From Nemania diffusa (taxonomy: Eukaryota > Ascomycota > Sordariomycetes > Xylariales > Xylariaceae), in contig JBBPUQ010000008.1 of assembly GCA_038501195.1 (NCBI GenBank), positions 4,449,346-4,513,345 of the forward strand: DNA of 64,000 nucleotides, given 5' to 3'. The stretch's first letter is position 1. Each line of letters starts with the position of its first letter. The notes under the pieces were generated by a model that searched no databases, was not told the DNA's origin, and saw only the letters and a program-made list of their open reading frames with translations. This document shows, piece after piece, positions 39,061 through 52,467 of the stretch. Position numbers and translations under genes: made by a program.

Positions 39061-42000
39061 GTTACTATAGTGCTTCTTATACTTTAAACCTATTTTAGAA
39101 CTAGCATATTCTTTGCCACTTTTACAAAGTGCTAAAAAATATACTATTTATTATATATTTTATATCAAAAATACTAAATATATTTATTATTTTTATATTT
39201 TTTTTTATTTTATTTTTTATATTTTTTAGTTTATTTTTTTTTTTTTTTTTCTATATATACTAGTTTTTTTATATTTAGCTACTATTAAAAATTATATATA
39301 ATTTACTATAATATCTACTAATAAGTCCATTAAATTTTTCTACTAAATTTTTTTTTTAAATTTAAGTTTTCAAAATTGGACTTTTTTATATATTTTTTAT
39401 ATAGTTTTATTTTATGTTTTCTGCTAATTTTATTATTACTTTTTATTTTTGTTTATTTTAAAAACTTACAAAGTTTTACTTTTTTTTTTTTAAATAATTT
39501 AGTTTAAATAAATAAGTTTTTAATTTTATTAGAATTAATTAAAGCGGAGCTATTAATAGCTCTGTTTAAATTTTATTTTAGTAAATTTTAAAATAGCACT
39601 TTGTTGTAACTACTACAACTTGCTAATTTTATTTGTTTAATTTATTTGTAAATTTGATCTACTTTTTTTTTTTTTTTTTTCAAATTCTAGTGTATACAAT
39701 ATAATTTTTTAAAAATCTTTTTAATTACTTATATTATTATTTTTGTTTTTTTTTTTTTTTTTATTAATATAAAACTTAGCTTATTAACTTAAAAACTTAA
39801 AGTGCTAAACTTATTTATAAGTCAATATATACCAATATTTTTCAAAATTTTATTTTACTTTAACGTTAAAAGCAGTTTTTAGCTTATTTTATATAATTAC
39901 TTATATTATTTAAATCAGCTTTTTTTGCTTGTTTAAACTATATAATTTAGTTAAAAAAATATTCATTTTTTATATTATAGTTAATTTTACAATTTTGAAA
40001 AATTTTTAATTTAATAGTATTTTTATAGTTACAGTTACTATAGTGCTTTTTATACTTTAAACTTGTTTTAAAACTAGTGTATTTTTTAGCACTTTTATAA
40101 AGTGCTAAAAAATTTTTTAACTTATTTTTTTATAATTTAATTAAAATAAAAATAACTTTTTTTTTTTTTTAATCTAATAGTATTTTTATAGTTAAAATTA
40201 TTATAGTGCTTTTTATACCTTAAACCTATTTTAGAACTAGTATATTTTTTGCTACTTTTACAAAGTGCTAAAAAATATACTATTTACTATATATTTTATA
40301 TTAAAAATACTAAATATATTTATTATTTTTATATTTTTTTTTATTTTATTTTTTATGTTTTTTAGTTTATTTTTTTTTTTTTTTTTTTATATATACTAGT
40401 TTTTTTATATTTAACTACTATTAAAAATTATATATAATTTATTATAATGTTTACTAACAAGTCCACTAAATTTTTCTACTAAATTTTTTTTTTGAATTTA
40501 AGTTTTTAAAATTGGACTTTTTTATATATTTTTTATATAGTTTTATTTTATATTTTTTACTGATTTTATTACTACTTTTCATTTTTGTTTATTTTAAAAA
40601 CTTACAAAGTTTTACTTTTTTTTTTTTAAGTAACTTAGTTTGAACAAATAAGTTTTTAACTTTATTAAGACTAATTAAAGCGGGGCTATTAATAGCCCTA
40701 CTTAAATTTTATTTTAGTAAATTTTAAAATAGCACTTTGTTATAACTACTACAACTTGCTAATTTTATCTGTTTAATTTATTTATAAATTCGATTTACTT
40801 TTTTTTTTTTTTCTCTCAAATTTTAATGTATACAATATAATTTTTTAAAAATTCTTTTAACTACTTATACTATTATTTTTGTTTTTTTTTTCTTTTTTTA
40901 TTGATATAGGGCCTAGCTTATTAACTTAAAAACTTAAAATATTAAACTTATTTATAAGTCAATATATACTAATATTTTTTAAAATTTTACTTTATTTTAA
41001 CATTAAAAGCAGTTTTTAGTTTATTTTATATAACTACTTATACTATTTAAATCAGCTTTTTTTGCTTGTTTAAACTATATAATTTAGTTAAAAAAATATT
41101 TATTTTTTGTACTATAGTTGATTTTATAATTTTGAAAAATTTTTAATTTAATAGTATTTTTATAGTTATAGTTACTATAATGCTTTTTATATTTTAAATC
41201 TATTTTAGAACTAGTATATTTTTTAGCACTTTTATAAAGTACTAAAGAATTTTTCAACTTATTTTTTTATAATTTAATTAAAATAAAAATAACTTTTTTT
41301 TTTTTTTAATTTAATAGTATTTTTATAGTTAAAGTTACTATAGTGCTTCTTTAATAATATTTTTATAGTTACAGTTATTATAGTGCTTCTTATACCTTAA
41401 ACCTGTTTTAGGACTAGCGTATTTTTTAGTACTTTTATAAAGTGCTAAAGAATTTTTCAACTCATTTTTTTATAATTTAATTAAAATAAAAATAACTTTT
41501 TTTTTTTTTTAATCTAATAGTATTTTTATAGTTAAAGTTACTATAGTGCTTTTTTAATAGTATTTTTATAGTTATAGTTACTATAGTGTTTTTTATACTT
41601 TAAACTTGTTTTAGAACTAGCATATTTTTTAGCACTTTTATAAAGTGCTAAAGAATTTTTCAACTTATTTTTTTATAATTTAATTAAAATAAAAATAACT
41701 TTTTTTTTTTTTTAATCTAATAGTATTTTTATAGTTAAAGTTACTATAGTGCTTCTTTAATAATATTTTTATAGTTACAGTTACTATAATACTTCTTATA
41801 CTTCAAACTTGTTTTAGGACTAGCGTATTCTTTAGCACTTTTATAAAGTGCCAAAGAATTTTTCAACTTATTTTTTTATAATTTAATTAAAATAAAAATA
41901 ACTTTTTTTTTTTTTTAATTTAATAGTATTTTTATAGTTAAAGTTATTATAGTGCTTTTTATACTTTAAACCTATTTTAAAACTAATATATTTTTTACTA

Positions 42001-43560
42001 CTTTTACAAAGTGCTAAAAAATATACTATTTACTATATATTTTATACTAAAAATACTAAATATATTTATTATTTTTATATTTTTTTTTATTTTATTTTTT
42101 ATATTTTTTAGTTTATTTTTCTTTTTTTTTTTTTATATATACTAGTTTTTTTATATTTAGCTACTATTAAAAATTATATATAATTTACTATAATGTTTAC
42201 TAATAAGTCCACTAAATTTTTCCACTAAATTTTTCTTTTGAATTTAAGTTTTTAAAATTGGACTTTTTTATATATTTTTTATATAGTTTTATTTTATGTT
42301 TTCTGCTGATTTTATTACTACTTTTTATTTTTGTTTATTTTAAAAACTTATAAAGTTTTATTTTTTTTTTTTTAAATAACTTAGTTTAAATAAATAAGTT
42401 TTTAATTTTATTAGAACTAATTAAAACAGAGCTATTAATAGCTTCGTTTAAATTTTATTTTAGTAAATTTTAAAATAGCACTTTGTTATAACTACTACAA
42501 CTTGCTAATTTTATCTGTTTAACTTATTTGCAAATTCGATCTACTTTTTTTTCTTTTTTTTCTAAATTCTAGTATATACAATATAATTTTTTAAAAATCC
42601 TTTTAACTACTTATACTATTATTTTTGTTTTTTTTTTCTTTTTTTATTAATATAAAGCTTAGTTTATTAACTTAAAAACTTAAAATGCTAGATTTATTTA
42701 TAAGTCAATATATACTAATATTTTTCAAAATTTCATTTTACTTTAATATCAAAAGCAGTTTCTAGCTTATTTTATATAACTACTTATACTATTTAAATTA
42801 GCTTTTTTTGCTTGTTTAAACTATATAATTTAGTTAAAAAAATATTCATTTTTTATACTATAGTTAATTTTACAATTTTAAAAAATCTTTAATTTAATAA
42901 TATTTTTATAGTTATAGTTATTATAGTGCTTTTTATACTTTAAACCTATTTTAAAACTAGTGTATTTTTTAGCACTTTTATAAAGTGCTAAAGAATTTTT
43001 CAACTTATTTTTTTATAATTTAATTAAAATAAAAATAACTTTTTTTTTTTTTTAATTTAATAATATTTTTATAGTTAAAGTTACTATAGTGCTTTTTATA
43101 CTTCAAACTTATTTTAAAACTAGCATATTTTTTACCACTTTTACAAAGTGCTAAAAAATATACTATTTACTATATATTTTATACCAAAAATATTAAATAT
43201 ATTTATTATTTTTATATTTTTTTTTATTTTATTTTTTATATTTTTTAGTTTATTTTTTTTTTTTTTTTTCTATATATACTAGTTTTTTTATATTTAGCTA
43301 CTATTAAAAATTATATATAATTTACTATAATGTTTATTAACAAGTTTACTAAATTTTTTTACTAAATTTTTCTTTTAAATTTAAGTTTTCAAAATTGGAC
43401 TTTTTTATATATTTTTTATATAATTTTATTTTATATTTTCTGCTAATTTTATTACTACTTTTCGTTTTTGTTTATTTTAAAAACTTACAAAGTTTTACTT
43501 TTTTTTTCTCAAATAACTTAATCTAAACAAATAAATCTTTAACTTTATTAAAACCAATTA

Positions 43561-43586
43561 AAGCAGAGCTACTAGTAGCTCTGCTT
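43561..43586. other. Perfect 26-bp palindrome in the satellite unit
   Basis: Half-site AAGCAGAGCTACT followed by its exact reverse complement, centred on CTAG. Every 973-bp unit has a version (for example near 3551, 40678, 42425, 45102, 46243, 47784, 49329). Variants replace A by G or C by T, pointing to an ancestral GC-rich palindrome close to GCGGGGCTACT and its complement, eroded by transitions. Possible protein-binding or structure-forming site; no function is shown. Confidence 0.75.
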
Positions 43587-46500
43587 AAATTTTATTTTAA
43601 TAAATTTTAAAATAGCACTTCGTTATAACTACTACAACTTGCTGATTTTATCCATTTAACTTATTTGTAAATTCGATCTACTTTTTTTTCTTTTTTTCCC
43701 AAATTCTAATATATACAATATAATTTTTTAAAAATCCTTTTAACTACTTATACTATTATTTTTATTTTTCTTTTTTTTTTTTATTAATATAAAGCTTAGC
43801 TTATTAACTTAAAAACTTAAAGTATTAAATTTATTTATAAGTTAATATATACCAATATTTTTCAAAATTTCATTTTATTTTAACATTAAAAGCAGTTTTT
43901 AGCTTATTTTATATAACTACTTATACTATTCAAATCAGCTTTTTTTATTTGTTTAAATTATATAATTTAGTTAAAAAAATATTCATTTTTTATACTATAG
44001 TTGATTTTACAATTTTAAAAAATTTTTAATTTAATAGTATTTTTATAGTTATAGTTACTATAGTGCTTTTTATACTTTAAACCTATTTTAAGACTAGTAT
44101 ATTCTTTAGCACTTTTATAAAGTGCTAAAAAATTTTTCAACTTATTTTTTTATAATTTAATTAAAATAAAAATAACTTTTTTTTTTTTTTAATCTAATAG
44201 TATTTTTATAGTTAAAGTTATTATAGTGCTTCTTTAATAATATTTTTATAGTTACAGTTACTATAGTACTTCTTATACTTTAAACTTATTTTAGGACTAA
44301 TATATTTTTTAGTACTTTTATAAAATGCTAAAAAATTTTTCAACTCATTTTTTTATAATTTAATTAAAATAAAAATAACTTTTTTTTTTTTTTAATCTAA
44401 TAATATTTTTATAGTTAAAGTTACTATAGTATTTCTTTAATAGTATTTTTATAGTTACAGTTACTATAGTACTTTTTATACTTTAAACTTATTTTAAAAT
44501 TAGCATATTTTTTAGCACTTTTATAAAGTACTAAAGAATTTTTTAACTCATTTTTTTATAATTTAATTAAAATAAAAATAACTTTTTTTTTTTTTTAATC
44601 TAATAGTATTTTTATAGTTAAAGTTACTATAGTACTTTTTATACTTCAAACCTATTTTAAAACTAGTATATTTTTTGCTACTTTTACAAAATGCTAAAAA
44701 ATATACTATTTACTATATATTTTATACCAAAAATACTAAATATATTTATTATTTTTATATTTTTTTTTATTTTATTTTTTATGTTTTTTAGTTTATTTTT
44801 CTTTTTTTTTTTCTATATATACTAGTTTTTTTATATTCAGCTACTATTAAAAATTATATATAATTCACTATAATGTCTACTAACAAGTCTACTAAATTTT
44901 TTTACTAAATTTTTCTTTTAAATTTAAGTTTTCAAAATTAAACTTTTTTATATATTTTTTATATAGTTTTATTTTATATTTTTTACTAATTTTATTATTA
45001 CTTTTTATTTTTATTTATTTTAAAAACTTACAAAATTTTACTTTTTTTCTTTTAAATAACTTAGTTCAAACAAATAAGTCTTTAATTTTACTAGAACTAA
45101 TTAAAGCAGAGCTACTAGTAGCTCCGTTTAAATTTTATTTTAGTAAATTTTAAAATAATACTTTGTTATAACTACTACAACTTGCTGATTTTATTTGTTT
45201 AACTTGTTTGCAAATTTGATCTACTTTTTTTTCTTTTTTTTCTAAATTCTAATATATACAATATAATTTTTTAAAAATCCTTTTAACTACTTATACTATT
45301 ATTTTTATTTTTTTTTTCTTTTTCTATTAATATAAAACTTAGCTTATTAACTTAAAAACTCAAAGTACTAAACTTATTTATAAATCAATATATACCAATA
45401 TTTTTTAAAATTTTATTTTACTTTAACATTAAAAGCAGTTTCTAGCCTATTTTATATAACTACTTATACTATTCAAATCAGCTTTTTTTATTTGTTTAAA
45501 CTATATAATTTAGTTAAAAAAATATTTATTTTTTATACTATAGTTGATTTTACAATTTTGAAAAATTTTTAATCTAATAGTATTTTTATAGTTATAGTTA
45601 CTATAGTACTTTTTATACTTCAAACCTGTTTTAAAACTAGCATATTTTTTAGCACTTTTATAAAGTGCTAAAAAATTTTTTAACTTATTTTTTTATAATT
45701 TAATTAAAATAAAAATAACTTTTTTTTTTTTTTAATCTAATAGTATTTTTATAGTTAAAGTTACTATAGTGCTTCTTATATTTCAAACCTATTTTAGGAC
45801 TAGCATATTTTTTGCTACTTTTACAAAATGCTAAAAAATATATTATTTATTATATATTTTATACCAAAAATACTAAATATATTTATTATTTTTATATTTT
45901 TTTTTATTTTATTTTTTATGTTTTTTAGTTTATTTTTCTTTTTTTTTTTTTATATATACTAGTTTTTTTATATTTAGTTATTATTAAAAATTATATATAA
46001 TTTATTATAATGTTTATTAACAAGTTTACTAAATTTTTCTATTAAATTTTTCTTTTAAATTTAAGTTTTTAAAATTGGACTTTTTTATATATTTTTTATA
46101 TAGTTTTATTTTACATTTTCTGCTAATTTTATTACTACTTTTCGTTTTTGTTTATTTTAAAAATTCATAAAGTTTTATTTTTTTTTTTTTAGATAACTTG
46201 GTTTAAGCAAATAAGTCTTTAATTTTACTAGGACTAATTAAAACGGAGCTACTAGTAGCTCTGCTTAAATTTTATTTTAGTAAATTTTAAAATAGCACTT
46301 CGTTATAACTACTACGATTTATTAATTTTATCTGTTTAACTTGTTTGCAAATTCGATCTACTTTTTTTTCTTTTTTTTCTAAATTCTAATATATGCAATA
46401 TAATTTTTTAAAAATCCTTTTAACTACTTATACTATTATTTTTGTTTTTTTTTTCTTTTTCTATTAATATAAAGCTTAGCTTATTAATTTAAAAATTCAA

Positions 46501-49500
46501 AGTGTTAAATTTATTTATAAGTTAATATATACTAATATTTTTTAAAATTTTATTTTATTTTAATATTAAAAGTAGTTTCTGGCTTATTTTATATAACTAC
46601 TTATATTATTCAAATCAGCTTTTTTTGCTCGTTTAAACTATATAATTTAGTTAAAAAAATATTCATTTTTTGTACTATAGTTGATTTTACAATTTTGAAA
46701 AATCTTTAATCTAATAGTATTTTTATAGTTACAGTTACTATAGTGCTTCTTATACTTCAAACCTGTTTTAGGACTAGCATATTTTTTAGCACTTTTATAA
46801 AGTGCTAAAGAATTTTTCAACTTATTTTTTTATAATTTAATTAAAATAAAAATAACTTTTTTTTTTTTTTAATCTAATAGTATTTTTATAATTAAAATTA
46901 CTATAGTGTTTCTTTAATAGTATTTTTATAGTTACAGTTACTATAATGCTTTTTATACCTTAAACTTGTTTTAGAACTAGTGTATTCTTTAGCACTTTTA
47001 TAAAGTGCTAAAGAATTTTTCAACTTATTTTTTTATAATTTAATTAAAATAAAAATAACTTTTTTTTTTTTTTTAATCTAATAGTATTTTTATAGTTAAA
47101 GTTATTATAGTATTTCTTTAATAATATTTTTATAATTACAATTATTATAGTGCTTTTTATACTTCAAACCTATTTTAAGACTAATATATTCTTTAGCACT
47201 TTTATAAAGTGCTAAAGAATTTTTCAACTTATTTTTTTATAATTTAATTAAAATAAAAATAACTTTTTTTTTTTTTTAATCTAATAGTATTTTTATAGTT
47301 AAAATTACTATAGTACTTTTTATACTTCAAACCTATTTTAAAACTAGCGTATTTTTTGCTACTTTTATAAAGTACTAAAAAATATACTATTTACTATATA
47401 TTTTATACCAAAAATACTAAATATATTTATTATTTTTATATTTTTTTTTATTTTATTTTTTATGTTTTTTAGTTTATTTTTTTTTTTTTCTTTCTATATA
47501 TACTAGTTTTTTTATATTTAGTTATTATTAAAAATTATATATAATTCACTATAATGTCCACTAACAAGTCTACTAAATTTTTCTACTAAATTTTTCTTTT
47601 GAATTTAAGTTTTTAAAATTAGACTTTTTTATATATTTTTTATATAGTTTTATTTTATATTTTCTGCTGATTTTATTACTACTTTTCGTTTTTATTTATT
47701 TTAAAAACTCACAAAGTTTTATTTTTTTTTTCTTAAGTAACTTAATTTAAACAAATAAGTTTTTAACTTTACTAGAACTAATTAAAGCAGAGCTACTAGT
47801 AGCCCCGCTTAAATTTTATTTTAATAAATTTTAAAATAGCACTTCGTTGTAATTACTACAACTTGCTAATTTTATCCGTTTAACTTGTTTGTAAATTCAA
47901 TCTACTTTTTTTTCCTTTTTTCCTAAATTCTAATATATACAATATAATTTTTTAAAAATTCTTTTAACTATTTATACTATTATTTTTGTTTTTTTTTTTT
48001 TTTTTTATTAATATAAAGCTTAACTTATTAACTTAAAAACTTAAAATACTAAACTTATTTATAAATCAATATATACCAATATTTTTTAAAATTTTATTTT
48101 ATTTTAACGTTAAAAGCAGTTTCTAGTTTATTTTATATAACTACTTATACTATTTAAATCAGCTTTTTTTGCTTGTTTAAACTATATAATTTAGTTAAAA
48201 AAATATTCATTTTTTGTACTATAGTTGATTTTACAATTTTAAAAAATCTTTAATTTAATAGTATTTTTATAGTTATAGTTACTATAGTGTTTTTTATATT
48301 TTAAACCTATTTTAAAACTAGCGTATTTTTTAGCACTTTTATAAAATGCTAAAAAATTTTTCAACTTATTTTTTTATAATTTAATTAAAATAAAAATAAC
48401 TTTTTTTTTTTTTTAATCTAATAGTATTTTTATAGTTAAAGTTACTATAGTACTTTTTTAATAGTATTTTTATAGTTACAGTTACTATAGTGCTTCTTAT
48501 ACCTTAAACCTGTTTTAAGACTAGTATATTTTTTAGCATTTTTATAAAGTATTAAAAAATTTTTCAACTTATTTTTTTATAATTTAATTAAAATAAAAAT
48601 AACTTTTTTTTTTTTTTAATTTAATAGTATTTTTATAGTTAAAGTTACTATAGTATTTCTTTAATAATATTTTTATAGTTATAGTTACTATAGTACTTTT
48701 TATATTTTAAACTTGTTTTAAAACTAATATATTTTTTAGCACTTTTATAAAGTACTAAAAAATTTTTCAACTTATTTTTTTATAATTTAATTAAAATAAA
48801 AATAACTTTTTTTTTTTTTTAATTTAATAATATTTTTATAGTTAAAGTTACTATAGTATTTTTTATATTTCAAACTTATTTTAAAACTAGCATATTTTTT
48901 GCTATTTTTATAAAGTGTTAAAAAATATACTATTTATTATATATTTTATACTAAAAATACTAAATATATTTATTATTTTTATATTTTTTTTTATTTTATT
49001 TTTTATGTTTTTTAATTTATTTTTTTTTTTTTCTTTTTATATATACTAGTTTTTTTATATTTAGCTACTATTAAAAATTATATATAATTCATTATAATAT
49101 CTACTAATAAATCTATTAAATTTTTCTATTAAATTTTTCTTTTAAATTTAAGTTTTTAAAATTAGACTTTTTTATATATTTTTTATATAGTTTTATTTTA
49201 TATTTTCTGCTAATTTTATTACTACTTTTTGTTTTTGTTTATTTTAAAAACTTACAAAGTTTTACTTTTTTTTTTCCGAATAACTTAGTTTAAGCAAATA
49301 AATCTTTAATTTTATTAGAACCAATTAAAGCAGAGCTACTAGTAGCTCCGCTTAAATTTTATTTTAGTAAATTTTAAAATAGCACTTCATTATAATTACT
49401 ACGACTTGCTGATTTCATTTGTTTAACTTGTTTGCAAATTCGATCTACTTTTTTTTCTTTTTCTCCTAAATTCTAATATATACAATATAATTTTTTAAAA

Positions 49501-50719
49501 ATCCTTTTAACTACTTATACTATTATTTTTGTTTTTTTTTTCTCTTTTTATTAATATAAAATCTAGCTTATTAACTTAAAAACTCAAAGTACTAAACTTA
49601 TTTATAAGTCAATATATACCAATATTTTTCAAAATTTCATTTTATTTTAACATTAAAAGCAGTTTCTAGCCTATTTTATATAACTACTTATACTATTCAA
49701 ATCAGCTTTTTTTGCTTATTTAAACTATATAATTTAGTTAAAAAAATATTCATTTTTCATACTATAGTTGATTTTACAATTTTAAAAAATCTTTAATCTA
49801 CACTTTATCCAAGTTACAGTTATACAAACAATTTTTATTTTTTATATTATATTATACAACTTTTTATTTATTTTATTTATTTAAAAAACTTTAAATTATT
49901 TTAATGTTTTAAATGTTTAGTTTTAATATATTTATATTACTAAATTGTTATTATAAAAACAGTTTAATTAAAATTTTTAACAAAAATTACTTTATATATA
50001 TATTTATATATATATATATATATACATATATATATAAATACACAAATATCAAAAAAATGTTTTTTAAGTTTTTATATTTAAAATTTTCTGTTATATAAAT
50101 TAACTCTGTTTTAATATTATTAATTTTTTATTTGTTTAATATTTAATACTGCTTTTTTTTATATAACAATTATTTACTAAACAAACAGCTTAATATATAA
50201 CAACTTATTAATTTTTTGTACAAAATTTACTAAATTAAACTATAATAAGTTATTAGTATACCTAGCTATTATATAACAAAGCTGTAATTTAAAACTAGCT
50301 ATAACTAGCAATTTAATAATATTTAGTAGCTTTTTACTATTTAAATATATTATATAATATATAAGCTAAATTAATAAAGCTTATAAATTAAATAAACTAT
50401 ATTAAATATACTATACAATTATTAAATTAAACTATTTATATAATATTATAAAATAATTTAATTAATATATAATATAAAATAGCATATATTTTTTAGCAAA
50501 ATAATTACTTTATTATATAATATAAAATAATTAGTATAACAATTTATATAAACTACTAACTTTTACACTTATTTTAGTAATTATAAACTGAGATTTATAT
50601 ACTTTGTTGTAACATAATTTTGTAATTTTTACTGCTTTATAAGAACTACAATCTCTAAAATAACTTACTTTAGAAAATTTATTCTGTAAAACTTATTCTA
50701 AAAAAACTTCAGCTAAACT

Positions 50720-50885
50720 TTACAATCTTACTTGCAACTTTATTTGCAGTTTTATATACTTGTATACTTTATACAACATATATATATAATTTAGCTTTTT
50801 TTTTTTTTCTTTTTTATTTTAAAGTTTTCAGTTAATAAAATCACTTAATTAGCTTTTATACTTTCTATAATTGTAACAACTAACT
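50720..50885. repeat. Dispersed element, copy 3
   Basis: Shares ACTTGTATACTTTATA, AATTTAGC-T-run, TTTTAAAGTTTTCAGTTAATAAAATCA and TATAATTGTAACA with 26410-26595, in the same orientation and likewise following C-island-like sequence. Confidence 0.6.
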
Positions 50886-50939
50886 CAGTATATTTTATAT
50901 TCAAACAATTAAAAAATATATATAAATTAACAGTTTATA

Positions 50940-51310
50940 TATAATACAACATATTGTTATATACTTGTATAAAATAAAAATTTGCACTATATACTATGTA
51001 ATATTTTGCTTATATATAATATAATATATTGCTTTATATTTTTATATGCAGAAAATAGCGCAATACTTTTTACTTATATATATTATACTATATTATTTTA
51101 TATTTATTTATATATAACATATTGCAATATGTTTTATTTATATACAATATATTACAATATGTTTCACTTATATATAACATAGTGTAATATGTTTTACTTA
51201 CATATAATATAGCACAATATGTTTTATTTACAAACAATATATTGCAACATATTCTATTTATATATAATATAGCATAATACTTTATATATGTACAATATAG
51301 TGCAATACTT
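50940..51310. repeat. TA-rich minisatellite with a GCAATAT motif (third tract)
   Basis: Units of about 30-45 bp alternating TATATAATATA(G/T)(C/T)(A/G)CAATATGTTTTA(C/T)TTA. Related to 12215-12690 and 55150-55590. The open frames across it are repeat artefacts. Confidence 0.6.
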
Positions 51311-51605
51311 TTAAAAAATAAAAACAGTTGGCTAAAATATTTATAGCAGCTAAAAAAACCGATTTAAAAGCATTTGTATTTTTTCGAAAATATTTAATAC
51401 AGCAAAATATAAAAGTTTTACAATTTATATCTTATACAAGTATTAACTAAAAAAACAAATAAAAAAAAGCAAAAAAAAAATTTTTAATAATAAAATTTCA
51501 AAAATAATAGCGAAAGTATTAGCAAAAAGCTTAGTTAAAAAAATCGAAAAAAGTTCAGCTAACTAAACATATTGTAAATCTTTTAGCAATAAATAATATA
51601 TTACT

Positions 51606-51871
51606 TGTTAAAATATTAATATTAGTTACAATTGTATGTTATAATTCATATATTGCAGTACTTGTACTATAGTTATACAACTAGGTATATAGTTACGTGG
51701 GCAAGCACCCACTTCGTACGCCAGCAGAAATTTCATCTACAATAAAATTTTCAGCTGTATAAAAAAACTTCTTTTAAAATCAATTATTAATATAAACATA
51801 ATACAACTAGTTTTATATTCTGTTTACATATAATTTATATATACTATTATATATATATAGTTTATTTAATA
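51606..51871 (+). mobile_element. Solo copia LTR
   Basis: 266 bp starting TGTTAAAATATTAATATTAG and ending TTTAATA, flanked by TTACT (51601-51605) and CTACT (51872-51876), a 5-bp target duplication differing by one transition. It is the least mutated copy in its middle: a GTGGG-CAAGCA-CCCAC hairpin (51697-51712) and TTCGTACGCCAGCAG follow. No internal region is attached on either side, so it is read as a solo LTR left by LTR-LTR recombination. Confidence 0.75.
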
Positions 51872-52001
51872 CTACTATTAAATAATAAACTGCTGCTTGC
51901 TACTACTGAGCTATATTTTACTTTATTTAATAACACTTTTTAAAGTTTGCAAAAAAACAATAATAAATTTTTTAATTTAAATAATGTTAAAAAATAAAAA
52001 T

Positions 52002-52267
52002 TGTTAAAATATTAGTATTAGTTACAACTATATGTTATAATTTATATACTGTAGTATTTATACTATAGTTGTATAAACAGGTATATAGTTATATAAACAA
52101 GCACCTACTTCATACACTAGCAGAAATTTTATTATAAATAAAATCTCTAGCTGTACAAAAAAACTTCTTTTAATATTAATTATTAATATAAACATAGTAC
52201 AACTAGCTTTATATTTTGTTTACATATAACTAATATATATTATTGTATATATATAGCCTATTTAATA
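52002..52267 (+). repeat. 5' LTR of the right copia element
   Basis: 266 bp, TGTTAAAATATTAG to TTTAATA. Downstream flank CTAATTAGTAGTTGC is shared with the left 5' LTR, confirming these are the same insertion duplicated. Confidence 0.75.
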
Positions 52268-52278
52268 CTAATTAGTAG

Positions 52279-52467
52279 TTGCAAAATGTACTACAGATTA
52301 GCAAAAGTAAAAACAAAACTAACCTAAAGCTTAAACAGCTCGAACAAGTTTTTGTATTATACCTTAAAGCTTTTGTTTTATACAAATTAAGTGATCTTTG
52401 TACAATAAAGTTCAAAAAAAAGATCAAGTTTAAATATTATTTTCGAATATACTTTACTGCATTATAA
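52279..52467 (+). pseudogene. gag-like N-terminal fragment of the right copia element
   Basis: Open for 62 codons right after the 5' LTR, from a TTG at 52279. The readable protein has ISKSKNK, LKLKQLEQ and YKLSDLCTIKF. The left copy at 4466 gives the same residues with RIP-type changes and stops, so this was coding sequence. The beginning of the gag protein fits the position; no known domain is recognised. The frame closes before the deletion junction at 52943. Confidence 0.4.

Larger units (their letters stand above)
38265..49797. repeat. Satellite array 2: higher-order array of 973-bp units plus 197-bp subrepeats
   Basis: Eight copies of the 973-bp unit of array 1 (landmarks near 39276, 40421, 42158, 43302, 44840, 45980, 47525, 49065). 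Spacings are about 1145, 1737, 1144, 1538, 1140, 1545 and 1540 bp. These fit 1145 plus zero, two or three times 197 bp, because each unit carries a run of one, three or four subrepeats. Subrepeats read AATCTAATAGTATTTTTATAG, then GTTAC(A)GTTACTATAGTGC, then TAGCACTTTTATAAAGTGCTA, then a T run. Array 1 has the same base unit without the subrepeats. Confidence 0.9.
49798..51605. other. Block between array 2 and the solo LTR
   Basis: Starts with the linker also seen at 4021-4188. Next comes a (TA)n tract (49996-50035), then a fragment of units A/B (50098-50260), a degraded relative of the C-rich island (50640-50720), the dispersed element (50720-50885) and the GCGCAAT minisatellite (50940-51310). 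Apart from the linker, this 2-kb block has no equivalent in the left copy, which is either deleted there or received an insertion here. No gene. Confidence 0.5.

Noticed and set aside
49913..51182. Open frames at 49913-50098 and 50982-51182
   Set aside because: They lie in the linker with a (TA)n tract and in the TA-rich minisatellite; not conserved in the matching left sequence.
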